In this document: piece after piece, positions 49,661-58,836 of the stretch
Numbering within the stretch: the stretch's first letter is position 1
Layout of the letters: every line of letters begins with the position of its first letter
Origin: an uncultured Oxalobacter sp.
Lineage (GTDB): Bacteria > Pseudomonadota > Gammaproteobacteria > Burkholderiales > Burkholderiaceae_D
NCBI GenBank assembly: GCA_934277985.1
Contig: CAKQWF010000001.1
Span: forward strand, 62,001-126,000
Direction of reading: 5' to 3'
Length of the DNA stretch: 64,000 nt
Made by a program: the position numbers and the translations under genes
The notes under the pieces: model-generated
What the model was told of the DNA's origin: nothing
The model's input: only the letters and a program-made list of their open reading frames with translations
The model's database searches: none

Positions 49661-52117
49661 ATGAGTCTGGATCAACCGAAACAGGAGGGCTTCCTCGCCA
49701 GTGATGTGGAAGCGCTCAAGCGTTCCATTTCAAACAATCTGCGTTACCGTTCCGGAAAAATTCCGTTGACTGCCACACGCGGTGACTGGCTTCTGGCTGC
49801 CGAGCTGGCTGTTCGCAACCGTCTGGTTGAACGCTGGCTGAAATCGAATACGGCCTATTACGAGCAGGGCAGCAAGGTCGTTTATTATCTTTCGATGGAG
49901 TTTCTGATCGGGCGCACTTTCCAGAATGCGCTGGAGTCTCTTGATATTACCGACGATATGCGGGAAGCCTTGCGCGATCTGGCCGTCGATATGGAAGAAA
50001 TCATCAATTACGAACCGGATGCCGCGTTGGGAAACGGTGGTCTGGGGAGACTGGCAGCCTGTTACCTGGATTCGATGGCGACGTTGAATATCGCCAACAT
50101 CGGGTATGGTATCCGGTATGAATACGGCATGTTCAAGCAGGAAATCGTCGACGGTTATCAGGTCGAAACGCCTGACTACTGGTTGCTGACGCGTGGCAAT
50201 CCATGGGAATTCCCGCGTCCTGAACTCCAGTACCATGTCCGTTATGGCGGACATATCGACCAGTCAAGTGGCAGGGCACGCTGGGTCGATACGCACAGTG
50301 TGCTGGCAATGGCCTATGATACGATCATCCCGGGGTACGGCACCGAATGTGCGACGACATTGCGTCTGTGGTCGGCCAAGGCGACTTCGGAAATCAATCT
50401 GTCCGCTTTCAACAAGGGCAATTATGCCGGTGCCGTCGAAGCGAAAAACATGTCGGAAAATGTCACACGGGTGCTGTATCCGGACGATTCCACACCATTG
50501 GGGCGCGAGTTGCGTCTGATGCAGGAATATTTTTTCGTGTCGGCAAGTCTTCAGGATCTGATCCGTCGGCATCAGCTCAACAATCCGAGTTTCGATGATC
50601 TGGCAGAGAAGATTTCGATCCATCTCAACGATACGCATCCCGTTCTGGCGGTTCCCGAGCTGATCCGTCTGCTGGTCGATATCCAAGGGGTTCCGTGGGC
50701 GCAGGCATGGTCGCTGGCACAGCGGATTTTCTCCTATACCAACCACACCTTGATGAGCGAGGCACTGGAAACCTGGCCAGTCGATCTGATGGGACGTGTG
50801 TTGCCACGTCATTTGATGATCATATTTGATATCAATAACGAGTTTCTGACGATGGTCGCGCAGAAGTACGGTAGCGACAATGATTTGATGCGCCGGATTT
50901 CACTGATCGACGAAACAGGTGAGCGTCGTGTCAGGATGGCTTATCTGGCCGTCGTCGCCAGCCACAAGATCAATGGCGTGTCCGCATTGCATTCCGAGTT
51001 GATGAAACAGTCGATTTTTGCGGATTTCGCAAGGATTTTTCCCGAACGCTTCACCAATGTGACCAACGGCATTACGCCACGGCGCTGGCTTTCACAGGCC
51101 AACCCGTTGCTTTCCGAATTGATTGACGACCGGATTGGCAGAAACTGGCGTTTGCATTTTGAGGAAATCGCAAAACTCAAACCCTATGCGAGCGATCCGG
51201 CTTTTCTGGGCAGTTTCCGTGCGATCAAGCGGCAGAACAAGCAAAAGCTGGGACGCTGGGTGCGCAACAATCTGAACATATCGCTCAATCCCGATTCACT
51301 GTTTGATGTCCAGATCAAGCGGATTCATGAATACAAGCGGCAGTTGCTCAATGTATTGCATGTCATTACGCGGTATAACCAGATCAAGGCCAACCCGGAA
51401 GTGAACTGGGTGCCACGTTCGGTCATTTTTGCAGGCAAGGCGGCTTCGGCTTACCAGATGGCGAAAGACATCATCAAGCTGATCAACGATGTTGCCGTGA
51501 AAGTCAATAACGACAAGGATATCGGCAATCGGCTGAAGGTGGTGTTCATTCCGAATTACGGTGTCAGTCTGGCTGAAATGATTATCCCGGCGGCGGACTT
51601 GTCCGAGCAGATTTCCATGGCAGGAACGGAAGCCTCCGGTACCGGTAACATGAAGCTGGCTGCGAATGGTGCACTGACGATCGGGACGCTTGACGGCGCG
51701 AATATCGAGATTATGGAGCGTGTCGGTTCCGACAATATTTTCATTTTCGGCAATACGGCGGAACAGGTAGCGGAAATCAAGAACGGCAATTATCAGCCAC
51801 GTGAATATTACGAACGGATTCCGGAACTGAAACAGGCACTGGACCAGATTCGGGATGGTTTCTTTTCGCCGGATGAACCGGGACGTTTCCGTAGTATTTA
51901 TGATTCGCTGATCAATTACGGAGACCGTTATCTGGTGCTGGCCGATTACGAAAGTTATGTCGCGACGCAAAAGCAGGTCGATACCCTGTATCGGCAGGTT
52001 GTCCGCTGGGATGTGAAAGCCATCGCCAATGTCTCCGGCATCGGCTATTTCTCGTCGGATCGTGCCATCGGGGAATATGCAAAAGATATATGGAAAGTCG
52101 ATCCGATCGACTTGTGA
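49661..52117 (+). CDS. glgP: glycogen phosphorylase GlgP
   Basis: Releases glucose-1-phosphate from glycogen ends by phosphorolysis. The 818-residue GT35 enzyme has [67 protein letters not shown] and [17 protein letters not shown]. The PLP lysine is K665 in [26 protein letters not shown] 49661 follows AAGGAG by 8 bp. Last enzyme of the glycogen cluster. The regulatory N-terminal serine of animal enzymes is not expected. Confidence 0.96.
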   Translation: MSLDQPKQEGFLASDVEALKRSISNNLRYRSGKIPLTATRGDWLLAAELAVRNRLVERWLKSNTAYYEQGSKVVYYLSMEFLIGRTFQNALESLDITDDMREALRDLAVDMEEIINYEPDAALGNGGLGRLAACYLDSMATLNIANIGYGIRYEYGMFKQEIVDGYQVETPDYWLLTRGNPWEFPRPELQYHVRYGGHIDQSSGRARWVDTHSVLAMAYDTIIPGYGTECATTLRLWSAKATSEINLSAFNKGNYAGAVEAKNMSENVTRVLYPDDSTPLGRELRLMQEYFFVSASLQDLIRRHQLNNPSFDDLAEKISIHLNDTHPVLAVPELIRLLVDIQGVPWAQAWSLAQRIFSYTNHTLMSEALETWPVDLMGRVLPRHLMIIFDINNEFLTMVAQKYGSDNDLMRRISLIDETGERRVRMAYLAVVASHKINGVSALHSELMKQSIFADFARIFPERFTNVTNGITPRRWLSQANPLLSELIDDRIGRNWRLHFEEIAKLKPYASDPAFLGSFRAIKRQNKQKLGRWVRNNLNISLNPDSLFDVQIKRIHEYKRQLLNVLHVITRYNQIKANPEVNWVPRSVIFAGKAASAYQMAKDIIKLINDVAVKVNNDKDIGNRLKVVFIPNYGVSLAEMIIPAADLSEQISMAGTEASGTGNMKLAANGALTIGTLDGANIEIMERVGSDNIFIFGNTAEQVAEIKNGNYQPREYYERIPELKQALDQIRDGFFSPDEPGRFRSIYDSLINYGDRYLVLADYESYVATQKQVDTLYRQVVRWDVKAIANVSGIGYFSSDRAIGEYAKDIWKVDPIDL

Positions 52118-52186
52118 GTTACCGTTTCCTGTCATGTGGCGATGTGACGTCATTGGGGAGACGGAAATTTTGGCAGAGGAAACGGT

Positions 52187-52363
52187 ATGGAAAAACCGAA
52201 AACGCCTTATGAACGGGCCAGTCAGGAATTGAACGAATTTCGGGAAAGGCGGATTGCCGAGCGGCGTTCCAGGCCGCGTGGTACGCCGGATCGACGGCGA
52301 AAGACAGAGGAAGCCGGTCAGGAAAGCCCGGGCGGTACGTTGGCGAAACGGCAGCTCCACTAG
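52187..52363 (+). CDS. small hypothetical protein, 58 residues, highly charged
   Basis: An open frame starting MEKPKTPYERASQELNEF and ending GGTLAKRQLH. AGAGGAA lies 5 bp before the ATG, and a strong terminator follows 16 bp after the stop. The product is rich in Arg and Glu (RERRIAERRSRPRGTPDRRRK), has no cysteine, signal peptide or membrane segment, and is probably basic and partly disordered. It may bind nucleic acid, but I do not recognise a family. It starts 69 bp after glgP and may be the end of that transcript. Confidence 0.5.
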   Translation: MEKPKTPYERASQELNEFRERRIAERRSRPRGTPDRRRKTEEAGQESPGGTLAKRQLH

Positions 52364-52378
52364 TCATGATGACTGACC

Positions 52379-52407
52379 AAACGCCGTGTCACGGCGTTTG
52401 TTTTTTT
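52379..52407 (+). terminator. Rho-independent terminator after the glycogen cluster
   Basis: AAACGCCGT / ACGGCGTTT with loop GTC, then G and seven T. The T-run is directly next to the ribosome binding site GGGGGAG of the following methyltransferase gene. Confidence 0.88.
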
Positions 52408-52417
52408 GGGGGAGAAG

Positions 52418-53065
52418 ATGGATATGAATGATGTGCCGAAAGATCGCAGCAAACCTGCACAAGTCTGGAATGCGCTGTTTGACGGTCCCGGATATTTGTT
52501 CGGTACACAGCCCAATGATTATCTGGTTGAAAAAAAGGCCTGTCTGAAAAAGGGGCAGAAAGTGCTTTTTGTCGCGGATGGCGAAGGTCGTAACAGTGTC
52601 TGGTGTGCGGCAGAACTGGGCATACAGGCCGATGCGTTCGATTTGTCGGAGAAAGCGGTTGCCAAGGCAAGGAAACTGGCTGCGGAAAGAGGTGTCGATG
52701 TTCGTTATACCATTTGCGGTATCGACGAATGGGATTGGGTTGAGGGGCAATATGATGCCGTTGTCGTGATTTTTGTCCAGTTTGCGACGCCCAATATGCG
52801 GACACGCCTGTTTGCCAACTGTATCAGGACCCTGAAACCGGGTGGGATCCTGATTCTTCAGGGTTATACGCCACGACAGCTGGAGATGGGAACAGGCGGT
52901 CCTTCACGTGTGGAACATCTTTATACCGAAGAGATGCTGCGCGATTATTTCGCTGCCATGGACATTCTGGAACTGAAAAGCTATGACGCATATATCAGTG
53001 AGGGAGAACGCCATAGCGGATTGTCGGCACTGATCGGTATGGTGGCACGTAAAAAGTCCGAATAG
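52418..53065 (+). CDS. class I SAM-dependent methyltransferase
   Basis: About 215 residues. The SAM-binding motif I is VLFVADGEGRNSVWCAAELG, with DAFDLSEKAVAKARKLAAERG as motif II, YDAVVVIFVQF as motif III/IV and LKPGGILILQGYTPRQL after it. This layout matches a TehB/tellurite-resistance-like or thiopurine-like branch, but the acceptor substrate is unknown. ATG 52418 or ATG 52424 are both possible; the second is better spaced from GGGGGAG. Its promoter would have to lie within or before the terminator, so it may depend on read-through. Confidence 0.85.
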   Translation: MDMNDVPKDRSKPAQVWNALFDGPGYLFGTQPNDYLVEKKACLKKGQKVLFVADGEGRNSVWCAAELGIQADAFDLSEKAVAKARKLAAERGVDVRYTICGIDEWDWVEGQYDAVVVIFVQFATPNMRTRLFANCIRTLKPGGILILQGYTPRQLEMGTGGPSRVEHLYTEEMLRDYFAAMDILELKSYDAYISEGERHSGLSALIGMVARKKSE

Positions 53066-53085
53066 GCATTTTTGCGGAAAATAAT

Positions 53086-53094
53086 TGCTATACT
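53086..53094 (+). promoter_or_regulatory. candidate extended -10 promoter
   Basis: TGCTATACT fits the extended -10 pattern TGnTATAAT and lies 38 bp before the ATG at 53133. There is no good -35, which is tolerated by extended -10 promoters. Confidence 0.4.
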
Positions 53095-53132
53095 AATCGT
53101 TTCGATTCTACTGTAAGGCGGGTTGTATTGTT

Positions 53133-53621
53133 ATGGCGATTGTGAAATGCAAGGTTTGTGGCGAAGAAATCGAGGAAACCGTTCTTAAGTGTCCGCGTTG
53201 CGATTCGCTGGGTCCGAAAAGAGGTAAAAGAATCCGGCTGATTCTGTTGTGTGTGATGGTGGTGATTATCGCCTTTTTCGGTCTGGGATATTACTTGCAG
53301 ATGGATGAAGTCGAGAAGCCGTACGAGGAAGTGTTGAAGGAAAAACTCGACGACAAGCTCTCGCAGCGAGGTCTGACCGCAGTGCTTTTGCTGAGAAGCC
53401 GTCTGGACAATCCGGAATCCATGAAACTGGAAAATTCAATTTCCAATGAGGATGGGTCGGTATTGTGTTTCGAGTTTACCGAGACGGATGCTTCCGGTGT
53501 CACGAAGAAATCGCGTGCGGCGTTTGTCGATGGTGAACTGGACCGGACGCCTGCGGGGTGGAAGCTCTTTTGTGTCGGCAAGTCCATGCGTCCGATTACA
53601 GTCAAGGGTAATACGTTCTGA
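53133..53621 (+). CDS. zinc-ribbon membrane protein of unknown function
   Basis: A 162-residue protein. The N-terminus is a zinc ribbon with two CxxC knuckles (C6, C9 and C20, C23; MAIVKCKVCGEE, VLKCPRCDS). A basic stretch GPKRGKRIR precedes one membrane helix at about 35-55 (LILLCVMVVIIAFFGLGYYL), so the ribbon should face the cytosol and the C-terminal 105 residues the periplasm. That domain (LLLRSRLDNPESMKLENSISNEDGSVLCFEFTETDASG) looks like a small beta domain I cannot name. It has its own predicted promoter and terminator, so it is likely a single-gene unit. Confidence 0.75.
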   Translation: MAIVKCKVCGEEIEETVLKCPRCDSLGPKRGKRIRLILLCVMVVIIAFFGLGYYLQMDEVEKPYEEVLKEKLDDKLSQRGLTAVLLLRSRLDNPESMKLENSISNEDGSVLCFEFTETDASGVTKKSRAAFVDGELDRTPAGWKLFCVGKSMRPITVKGNTF

Positions 53622-53642
53622 TAGCGTGGGGGCTACAACATA

Positions 53643-53681
53643 AACGCGCCTGAACCGGAAACGGTTCAGGCGCGTTTTTTT
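53643..53681 (+). terminator. Rho-independent terminator
   Basis: AACGCGCCTGAACCG / CGGTTCAGGCGCGTT, a 15-bp stem with a GAAA loop, then a T-run. It may also halt transcripts of the convergent DUF2059 gene. Confidence 0.95.
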
Positions 53682-53744
53682 CAGATGATACGTGAGAGTG
53701 ACCGGTGAACTGTTTTCGTGCGGGGTGTTCGTCGTGTTTCACAT

Positions 53745-54236
53745 TTACCGGGACGGTGTCCCCATGGTTTCGATCAGCGCCGCTTGCATACGGTTGATGA
53801 TTACCGTCATTTTCATGCTCAGGACATCGTTCATTTTGTCCATGATCAACGGTGTTTTGCGGACGAACATTTGCCCGGTCGGCGATTCGTAAAAAGCGAT
53901 CAGGCTTTGTATTTCTTCCTCGGTGAAGATTTCCCGGTAGATACGGATGTAATCGGGCAATGTTTTTTGCCAGCTGAATTCTTCACGGACGATTGTCTTG
54001 TATTGGTTCAGGAACGATTCCAGCATCTGGCGTTTTTCTGCAGTGATGCCTTCGGTTTTCAACAGCGGTCTCAGGGTCGTTTCGATAATCGCATCCGTGT
54101 CGGCAAGGGCAGAATCACACAGTTTCCGGGCATCGGTCAGCACCAGCAGTTTTTCGATTGAGGTTTCCTGTGCGGGTTCTGCGTGTACGGGAAGGGAAAA
54201 GGCTGCAAATAGCAGGATGAACAAGAGTCGTTTCAT
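53745..54236 (-). CDS. exported DUF2059 domain protein
   Basis: A 163-residue protein with a clear signal peptide (MKRLLFILLFAAFSLPVHA, cut before EPAQ). The DUF2059 pattern is EEFSWQKTLPDYIRIYREIFTEEEIQSLIAFYESPTGQMFVRKTPLIMDKM. It is helical and periplasmic by prediction; no function is established for the family. Convergent with the zinc-ribbon gene and divergent from the choloylglycine-hydrolase-family gene, with a strong inverted repeat in the gap. Confidence 0.85.
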   Translation of the reverse strand: MKRLLFILLFAAFSLPVHAEPAQETSIEKLLVLTDARKLCDSALADTDAIIETTLRPLLKTEGITAEKRQMLESFLNQYKTIVREEFSWQKTLPDYIRIYREIFTEEEIQSLIAFYESPTGQMFVRKTPLIMDKMNDVLSMKMTVIINRMQAALIETMGTPSR

Positions 54237-54382
54237 GGGGATCGCCTTTCAATGGTCAAAATAGCCGTCGCCATCCCGTACCATTCGTCGATGCGGGAAA
54301 AGTCGTTTCGTTTGCGGTACGATGGATGTCGTTTGCGGCGTAGTCATATTGTAGCAGGCAGGAAATGCTCCGTTTGCAGGAA

Positions 54383-54418
54383 TTCATGTCTTTTCTTGAC
54401 GTCGGTAAAAGACATGAA
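54383..54418. repeat. perfect 12-bp inverted repeat in the DUF2059/CGH promoter region
   Basis: TTCATGTCTTTT (54383-54394) and AAAAGACATGAA (54407-54418), spacer 12 bp containing TTGACG. No T-run follows on either strand, so it is not an intrinsic terminator. It lies 92 bp before the choloylglycine-hydrolase-family ATG and 146 bp before the DUF2059 ATG. A transcription-factor operator is the simplest reading. Confidence 0.55.
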
Positions 54419-54510
54419 ACGACATTCGTTCAGTATGGATGAAGAGGCGTTTGCCGGTGTGGCGGGAGTGGTGTCCGGGAGCGTGGAATAGCGGATATGA
54501 AAGGAAAAAC

Positions 54511-55608
54511 ATGAAAACAGGAATGAAAAAGCTGGCGCAAGTATGTTGTTGGCTGGCGATGGGGAGTGCCATGACGGTGGCGCCGGAGACTGTTGCCTGT
54601 ACCAGGATATTGTATGTCGGCGAACAAAATATGGTCGCGACAGGACGCAATATGGACTGGAATGAGGACATGATGTCCAATCTCTGGGTGTTTCCGCGCG
54701 GAATACAACGAAACGGGCTGGCGGGACCTTCCTCGATTCAATGGCGTTCGCGCTATGGCAGCGTGGTCGTTTCAGGATACGAGGCCGGCAGTACCGACGG
54801 AATGAACGAAAAAGGGTTTGTTGCCAATTTGCTGTTTCTCGCGGAGTCGGATTACGGACAACCGGTATCTGGCGAAAAAGTTCTCTCGTTGAGTTTGTGG
54901 TTGCAATATTTTCTGGACCAGTATGCCACGGTGGATGAGGCGGTTCGTGCGCAGCGTGCCGAACCGTTGCGTCTGGTGCCCTCACGTGGCGTTGCCGGAG
55001 GGGCGCAGCCGAGATTGCATCTGTCGATTTCGGATGCGACGGGTGATTCTGCGATTCTGGAGTATATCGATGGCAAACTGGTCATCCATCATGGCCGAAA
55101 CGACAAGGTCATGACCAATTCGCCGGTATACAGCCAGCAGCTCGCGATCAACGCCTACTGGGAATCGGTCGGTGGAACGGCGTTCTTGCCGGGGACGATC
55201 CGGTCGGCAGACAGATTCGCGCGTGCATTGTTCTTTCTGGACGCCATTCCCAAGAAACCGGCACCGGAATATATGCGCGGCGTTCCGGGACAACGGTACG
55301 ATTATCAGGCCATTGCAGAGGTCATGAGCGTTGCGCGCGCGGTCAGTGTGCCGCTCGGTATCAGCACGCCCGACAAACCCAATATCGCCTCGACGATATG
55401 GCGGACGGTATCCGACCAGAAAAACAGGATTTACTATTTCGATTCAGCGACACGTCCCAATACTTTCTGGGTTGCCTTCGACAAGCTAGATTTCAGCGAG
55501 ACGGCACCTGTCAAAAAGCTGACCATCCAGAACGGAGAGGTCTATTCCGGTGAAGTATCCGGTTTTTTCCGGGTTTCAGAACCGCTGAAATTCATGGAAG
55601 CATCCTGA
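54511..55608 (+). CDS. exported choloylglycine hydrolase family (C59) Ntn hydrolase
   Basis: A 365-residue linear-amide C-N hydrolase. A signal peptide ends ETVA, and the next residue C30 (CTRILYVG) is the N-terminal nucleophile after cleavage. [10 protein letters not shown] gives the conserved Arg/Asp region, and [18 protein letters not shown] the conserved Asn of bile salt hydrolases and penicillin V acylases. [18 protein letters not shown] is also typical. AAAGGA 7 bp upstream supports ATG 54511. Periplasmic Gram-negative members include penicillin V acylases and acyl-homoserine-lactone acylases; bile salts are another possible substrate in a gut host. Substrate undetermined. Confidence 0.9.
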   Translation: MKTGMKKLAQVCCWLAMGSAMTVAPETVACTRILYVGEQNMVATGRNMDWNEDMMSNLWVFPRGIQRNGLAGPSSIQWRSRYGSVVVSGYEAGSTDGMNEKGFVANLLFLAESDYGQPVSGEKVLSLSLWLQYFLDQYATVDEAVRAQRAEPLRLVPSRGVAGGAQPRLHLSISDATGDSAILEYIDGKLVIHHGRNDKVMTNSPVYSQQLAINAYWESVGGTAFLPGTIRSADRFARALFFLDAIPKKPAPEYMRGVPGQRYDYQAIAEVMSVARAVSVPLGISTPDKPNIASTIWRTVSDQKNRIYYFDSATRPNTFWVAFDKLDFSETAPVKKLTIQNGEVYSGEVSGFFRVSEPLKFMEAS

Positions 55609-55683
55609 TGATGTCAAAACCGCATACAAAATTGTGCGTCAAACATGCCAAATCAGTGTCAGGACTGCTATAATGAAAGACTG

Positions 55684-55762
<79 letters not shown>

Positions 55763-55770
55763 AAGAATAC

Positions 55771-55806
55771 AAAAGGGATACGGCAAAAAACCGTATCCCT
55801 TTTTTG
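55771..55806 (+). terminator. Rho-independent terminator of tRNA-Pro
   Basis: AAGGGATACGG / CCGTATCCCTT with a CAAAAAA loop and a T-run, 8 bp after the CCA end. The preceding A-run gives weak activity for the convergent Sel1 gene. Confidence 0.92.
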
Positions 55807-55821
55807 TTCACCGTTACGCGG

Positions 55822-56682
55822 TTATTTCAGGATGTCTTCAATGCCGAGCGCTTTGGCCTGGCTGATTTGCTCGGGCGTCATGGCGCCGGAAAGCGTATTC
55901 AGGGCATTTTGCGTATCCAGACCGCGAGCGGCAGCCTGACTGAACAAGGCGTAGGCTGCGATAGGGTTCTGCGGGACGCCTTGTCCGTAGGTGTAAGCCG
56001 TTCCGAGTGCCATCAACGCTTCAGGCAATCCCTGTAATGCCGCTTCACGGAACCAGAGTACGGCCTGACGGAGGTTGCGTGAGACGCCGTTGCCGCTGTA
56101 ATAGGCGAAGCCCAGACTGTACTGGGCGTGTGCGTTACCTTGCCGGGCGGCTTTTCTGTACCATTCAAGAGCGGTCTGACTGTTTTGCAGGACGCCCTTG
56201 CCGGCATGATAGGCGGTTCCGAGATTGTATTGTGCTTCAGCATAACCCTGTTCTGCCGCTTTCTTCCACCAGTGTATGGCCAACTGGTTGTCTTGCCGGA
56301 TGCCTTTGCCGGTATAGTATGCGGTTCCGAGGTTGCTCTGTGCGTTGGCCAGATTCTGTTCTGCCGCCTTTCTCCACCAGTAAACCGCCAGTTCGTCGCT
56401 TTGCGGTACACCTTCTCCTTTGGCATAGAGCAGTCCGAGATTGTATTGTGCTCCCGGATTGCCTTTTTCGGCAGCCTGCCGATACCAGTAGGCTGCCTGT
56501 ACCGGGTTGCGCTTGACGCCGATGCCGTTGGCATAGACGTCTCCCAGATAGAACTGGACTTTTATGTCGCCCTGTCGGGCGCGCTGGAGCAGTGCCTGTA
56601 CGTTATCGGCGGATGCGCTGGAAATGGACAGCCCGAAAAACATCAGGGCGGCCATAACGGACAGAACGGTTTTGGACAACAT
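55822..56682 (-). CDS. exported Sel1-repeat (TPR-like) protein
   Basis: A 286-residue protein with a signal peptide (MLSKTVLSVMAALMFFGLSISSASA). About six consecutive 36-residue Sel1 repeats follow, each of the form AQYNLGxxYxxGxGVxQNxxxAxxWYRKAAEQG. Such solenoids scaffold protein-protein contacts, often in envelope stress or host contact, but partners are unknown. ATG 56682 is chosen because it starts the signal peptide; the frame is open to 56742. Convergent with tRNA-Pro. Confidence 0.88.
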   Translation of the reverse strand: MLSKTVLSVMAALMFFGLSISSASADNVQALLQRARQGDIKVQFYLGDVYANGIGVKRNPVQAAYWYRQAAEKGNPGAQYNLGLLYAKGEGVPQSDELAVYWWRKAAEQNLANAQSNLGTAYYTGKGIRQDNQLAIHWWKKAAEQGYAEAQYNLGTAYHAGKGVLQNSQTALEWYRKAARQGNAHAQYSLGFAYYSGNGVSRNLRQAVLWFREAALQGLPEALMALGTAYTYGQGVPQNPIAAYALFSQAAARGLDTQNALNTLSGAMTPEQISQAKALGIEDILK

Positions 56683-56898
56683 GGTATTTCCTGTCAGAAA
56701 CGGGTTTGTGGCTATCTTACCGAATTTCTGCGTGAAAGGCATGTGTGCCGCCTGTGGGCGTGATGCAGAAAGCGAGGCCGTATGGCGGAAACGGTTTCAT
56801 ACAACGGCCGGTATGGAATCGGTGTGACCGATGGGCATGGCGTCAGGCGAGACAAGAAAGAGGCGTACGGTGCGATGGATGTCGGGCATGAAGTCAAT

Positions 56899-56926
56899 AA
56901 AAAAGGCGCTAAAAGCGCCTTTTTGC
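56899..56926 (-). terminator. Rho-independent terminator downstream of hpf
   Basis: AAAAAGGCGCT / AGCGCCTTTTT with an AAA loop, flanked by A-run and T-run, so functional in both directions. It lies 16 bp after the hpf stop and would end the kds-lpt-rpoN-hpf transcript. Confidence 0.88.
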
Positions 56927-56941
56927 CAGTCAGATCGCCTT

Positions 56942-57289
56942 TTATGATGCGGAATCATCCAAAGGCATGTTCTTGACGGATTCGCGGGAATGTTCCTTGG
57001 ATTTTGTCTTTGCCTTGACCAGCTGGCGGTCAAGCTTGTCCATCAGAATGTCGATGGCGGCATACAGATCCTGCGCAACACTTTCTGCATGCAGGGTTTT
57101 GCCGGAAAGGTTCAGTTTGATTTCGGCACGTTGGCTTTTTTCCTTGTCGGAAACGTTGTCAACAGCCAATAAAACTGAAATATCGATGACGCCATCAAAA
57201 TTCCGTTTCATTCGGTCAAGTTTGCTTTCTACATGGCTGCGGATCGCAGGCGTGATCTCGAGATGATGTCCACTGATCGTAAGGTTCAT
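56942..57289 (-). CDS. hpf: ribosome hibernation promoting factor, short form
   Basis: A 115-residue HPF/YfiA protein: MNLTISGHHLEITPAIRSHVESKLDRMKRNFDGVI, EIKLNLSGKTLHAESVAQDLYAAIDILMDKLDRQLVKAKTKSKEH. It binds the 30S A/P sites and drives 100S dimers or inactivation in stationary phase. Only the N-terminal domain is present, so this is the short form. AGGAGA 6 bp upstream selects ATG 57289. Located 54 bp after rpoN, the conserved order in proteobacteria. Confidence 0.94.
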   Translation of the reverse strand: MNLTISGHHLEITPAIRSHVESKLDRMKRNFDGVIDISVLLAVDNVSDKEKSQRAEIKLNLSGKTLHAESVAQDLYAAIDILMDKLDRQLVKAKTKSKEHSRESVKNMPLDDSAS

Positions 57290-57343
57290 ACATTTCTCCT
57301 TGATGATGTCACCCAAATTTTCAAGTGTCTGCGACACTTGTTA

Positions 57344-58822
57344 CTACAATGTTTTGCGCAGGCTGGCTGGCGGAATTTTCAGTATGTCACGGTATTTTGC
57401 GATTGTCCGTCGCGCGATGACCAGACCTTCCTTTTCCAGCAACTGAGCGATTTTGTTATCGGAATACGGTTTTTTGCTGTCTTCCTGTGCGATCAGCTGT
57501 CTGATTTTTTCGCGAATCGCGGTTGAAGATGCTTCTCCTCCTCCTTCTGTGGCGATGTGACTGCCGAAAAAATATTTCAACTCAAAAATACCAAGCGGTG
57601 TCAGCATGAATTTCTGGGTTGTCACACGGGAAATTGTGCTCTCGTGCAGTCCTAGTGTATCAGCTATTTCACGCAAAACAAGAGGGCGCATGGCACTCGG
57701 GCCCAAAGAGAAGAAATTCTGCTGTCGCTCGATAATGGCTTCAGATACCTTGAGAATGGTATCGAACCGCTGGTTTATGTTCCGGATCAACCACTTGGCT
57801 TCCTGAAAACGGGTGTTCAGGCTGGTTTTGTTCGATGTGGTTTTCAGGATATCGCCATACATCTGGTTAATGCGGATTTTCGGAACGGCATCCATATTGA
57901 GTTCGGCATGCCAGACGCCGTCTTTTTTGACGGCGATGATTTCAGGCACGATCATGTCTGCCGCATCATTGGCGAAAGCGGCACCCGGGTGGGGATTGCA
58001 ACGCTGTATGACAGCCTGTGCCTCGAGCAAATCCTCATCGTCGCACGACAGGGCCTTTTTCAGACGGTTGAAATCACGCTGCGCGAACAGTTTCAGGTGA
58101 TTTTCCACGATGTTCAGCGCCCGTTTCCTGACGATATACGGGATGTTTTGCATCAGGCGGATCTGGATGGCAAGACATTCGGCACTGTTTCGTGAGCCGA
58201 CACCGGGGGGATCGAAATTCTGGATGCAGGCAAGTGCATCTTCCAGTTCGGCATAATCGATATTCAGTTCGGGCGGAAGCCATTCCAGCATTTCACCCAA
58301 TGTTTCCTGAAGATAGCCGTTGGTATCGAGTGCGTCTATCATCAGTTCGACCAGTGCGCGTTGCCGCTGGTCGCGGACAGTCAGACGCATCTGGGACAAC
58401 AGGTGTTCCTTGAGTGATTCGGGCGGTGCCTCGAGTTGTGGCTGGAAGCGTTCGTCATCGGGATGGCGGTCGGACTGCTTTGCGGAATCCCATATCAGAT
58501 GTTCGGTTTCGGCGGCGCCTGAAAGGTTGTCGAAGGCATTCGGTTCGTCATGATGTTCGGTCGATTGGGCAGGCGATGATCCGATGCCGGCTGCATCGGG
58601 GCCCGGCGGGGCGACTGGCCGGATGATGGAACCGTCGGCCTGAAAACGGGTCGTATTGGCCAGCGGGTCGTCCAGTCTTTCCAGCAGTGGATTGTCCAGC
58701 AGCGCGCGTTCGATTTCCTCGTTCAGTTCAAGGCTGGACAATTGCAAGAGCTTGATCGACTGCTGGAGTTGCGGAGTCAGCGCGAAATGCTGCGCAAGAC
58801 GTGTTTGCAGTTTCTGTTTCAT
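57344..58822 (-). CDS. rpoN: RNA polymerase sigma-54 factor RpoN
   Basis: A 492-residue sigma-54. Region I is the glutamine/leucine-rich N-terminus (MKQKLQTRLAQHFALTPQLQQSIKLLQLSSLELNEEIE) that contacts activators. An acidic region II with many Asp/Glu/Pro follows (about 45-115), then the core-binding domain. The C-terminal DNA-binding part contains the HTH ADTLGLHESTISRVTTQKF and the RpoN box ARRTIAKYRDIL, which has I and D where V and E are common. It is 14 bp after lptB. Confidence 0.95.
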   Translation of the reverse strand: MKQKLQTRLAQHFALTPQLQQSIKLLQLSSLELNEEIERALLDNPLLERLDDPLANTTRFQADGSIIRPVAPPGPDAAGIGSSPAQSTEHHDEPNAFDNLSGAAETEHLIWDSAKQSDRHPDDERFQPQLEAPPESLKEHLLSQMRLTVRDQRQRALVELMIDALDTNGYLQETLGEMLEWLPPELNIDYAELEDALACIQNFDPPGVGSRNSAECLAIQIRLMQNIPYIVRKRALNIVENHLKLFAQRDFNRLKKALSCDDEDLLEAQAVIQRCNPHPGAAFANDAADMIVPEIIAVKKDGVWHAELNMDAVPKIRINQMYGDILKTTSNKTSLNTRFQEAKWLIRNINQRFDTILKVSEAIIERQQNFFSLGPSAMRPLVLREIADTLGLHESTISRVTTQKFMLTPLGIFELKYFFGSHIATEGGGEASSTAIREKIRQLIAQEDSKKPYSDNKIAQLLEKEGLVIARRTIAKYRDILKIPPASLRKTL

Positions 58823-58836
58823 AACCTTGCCGCTTC

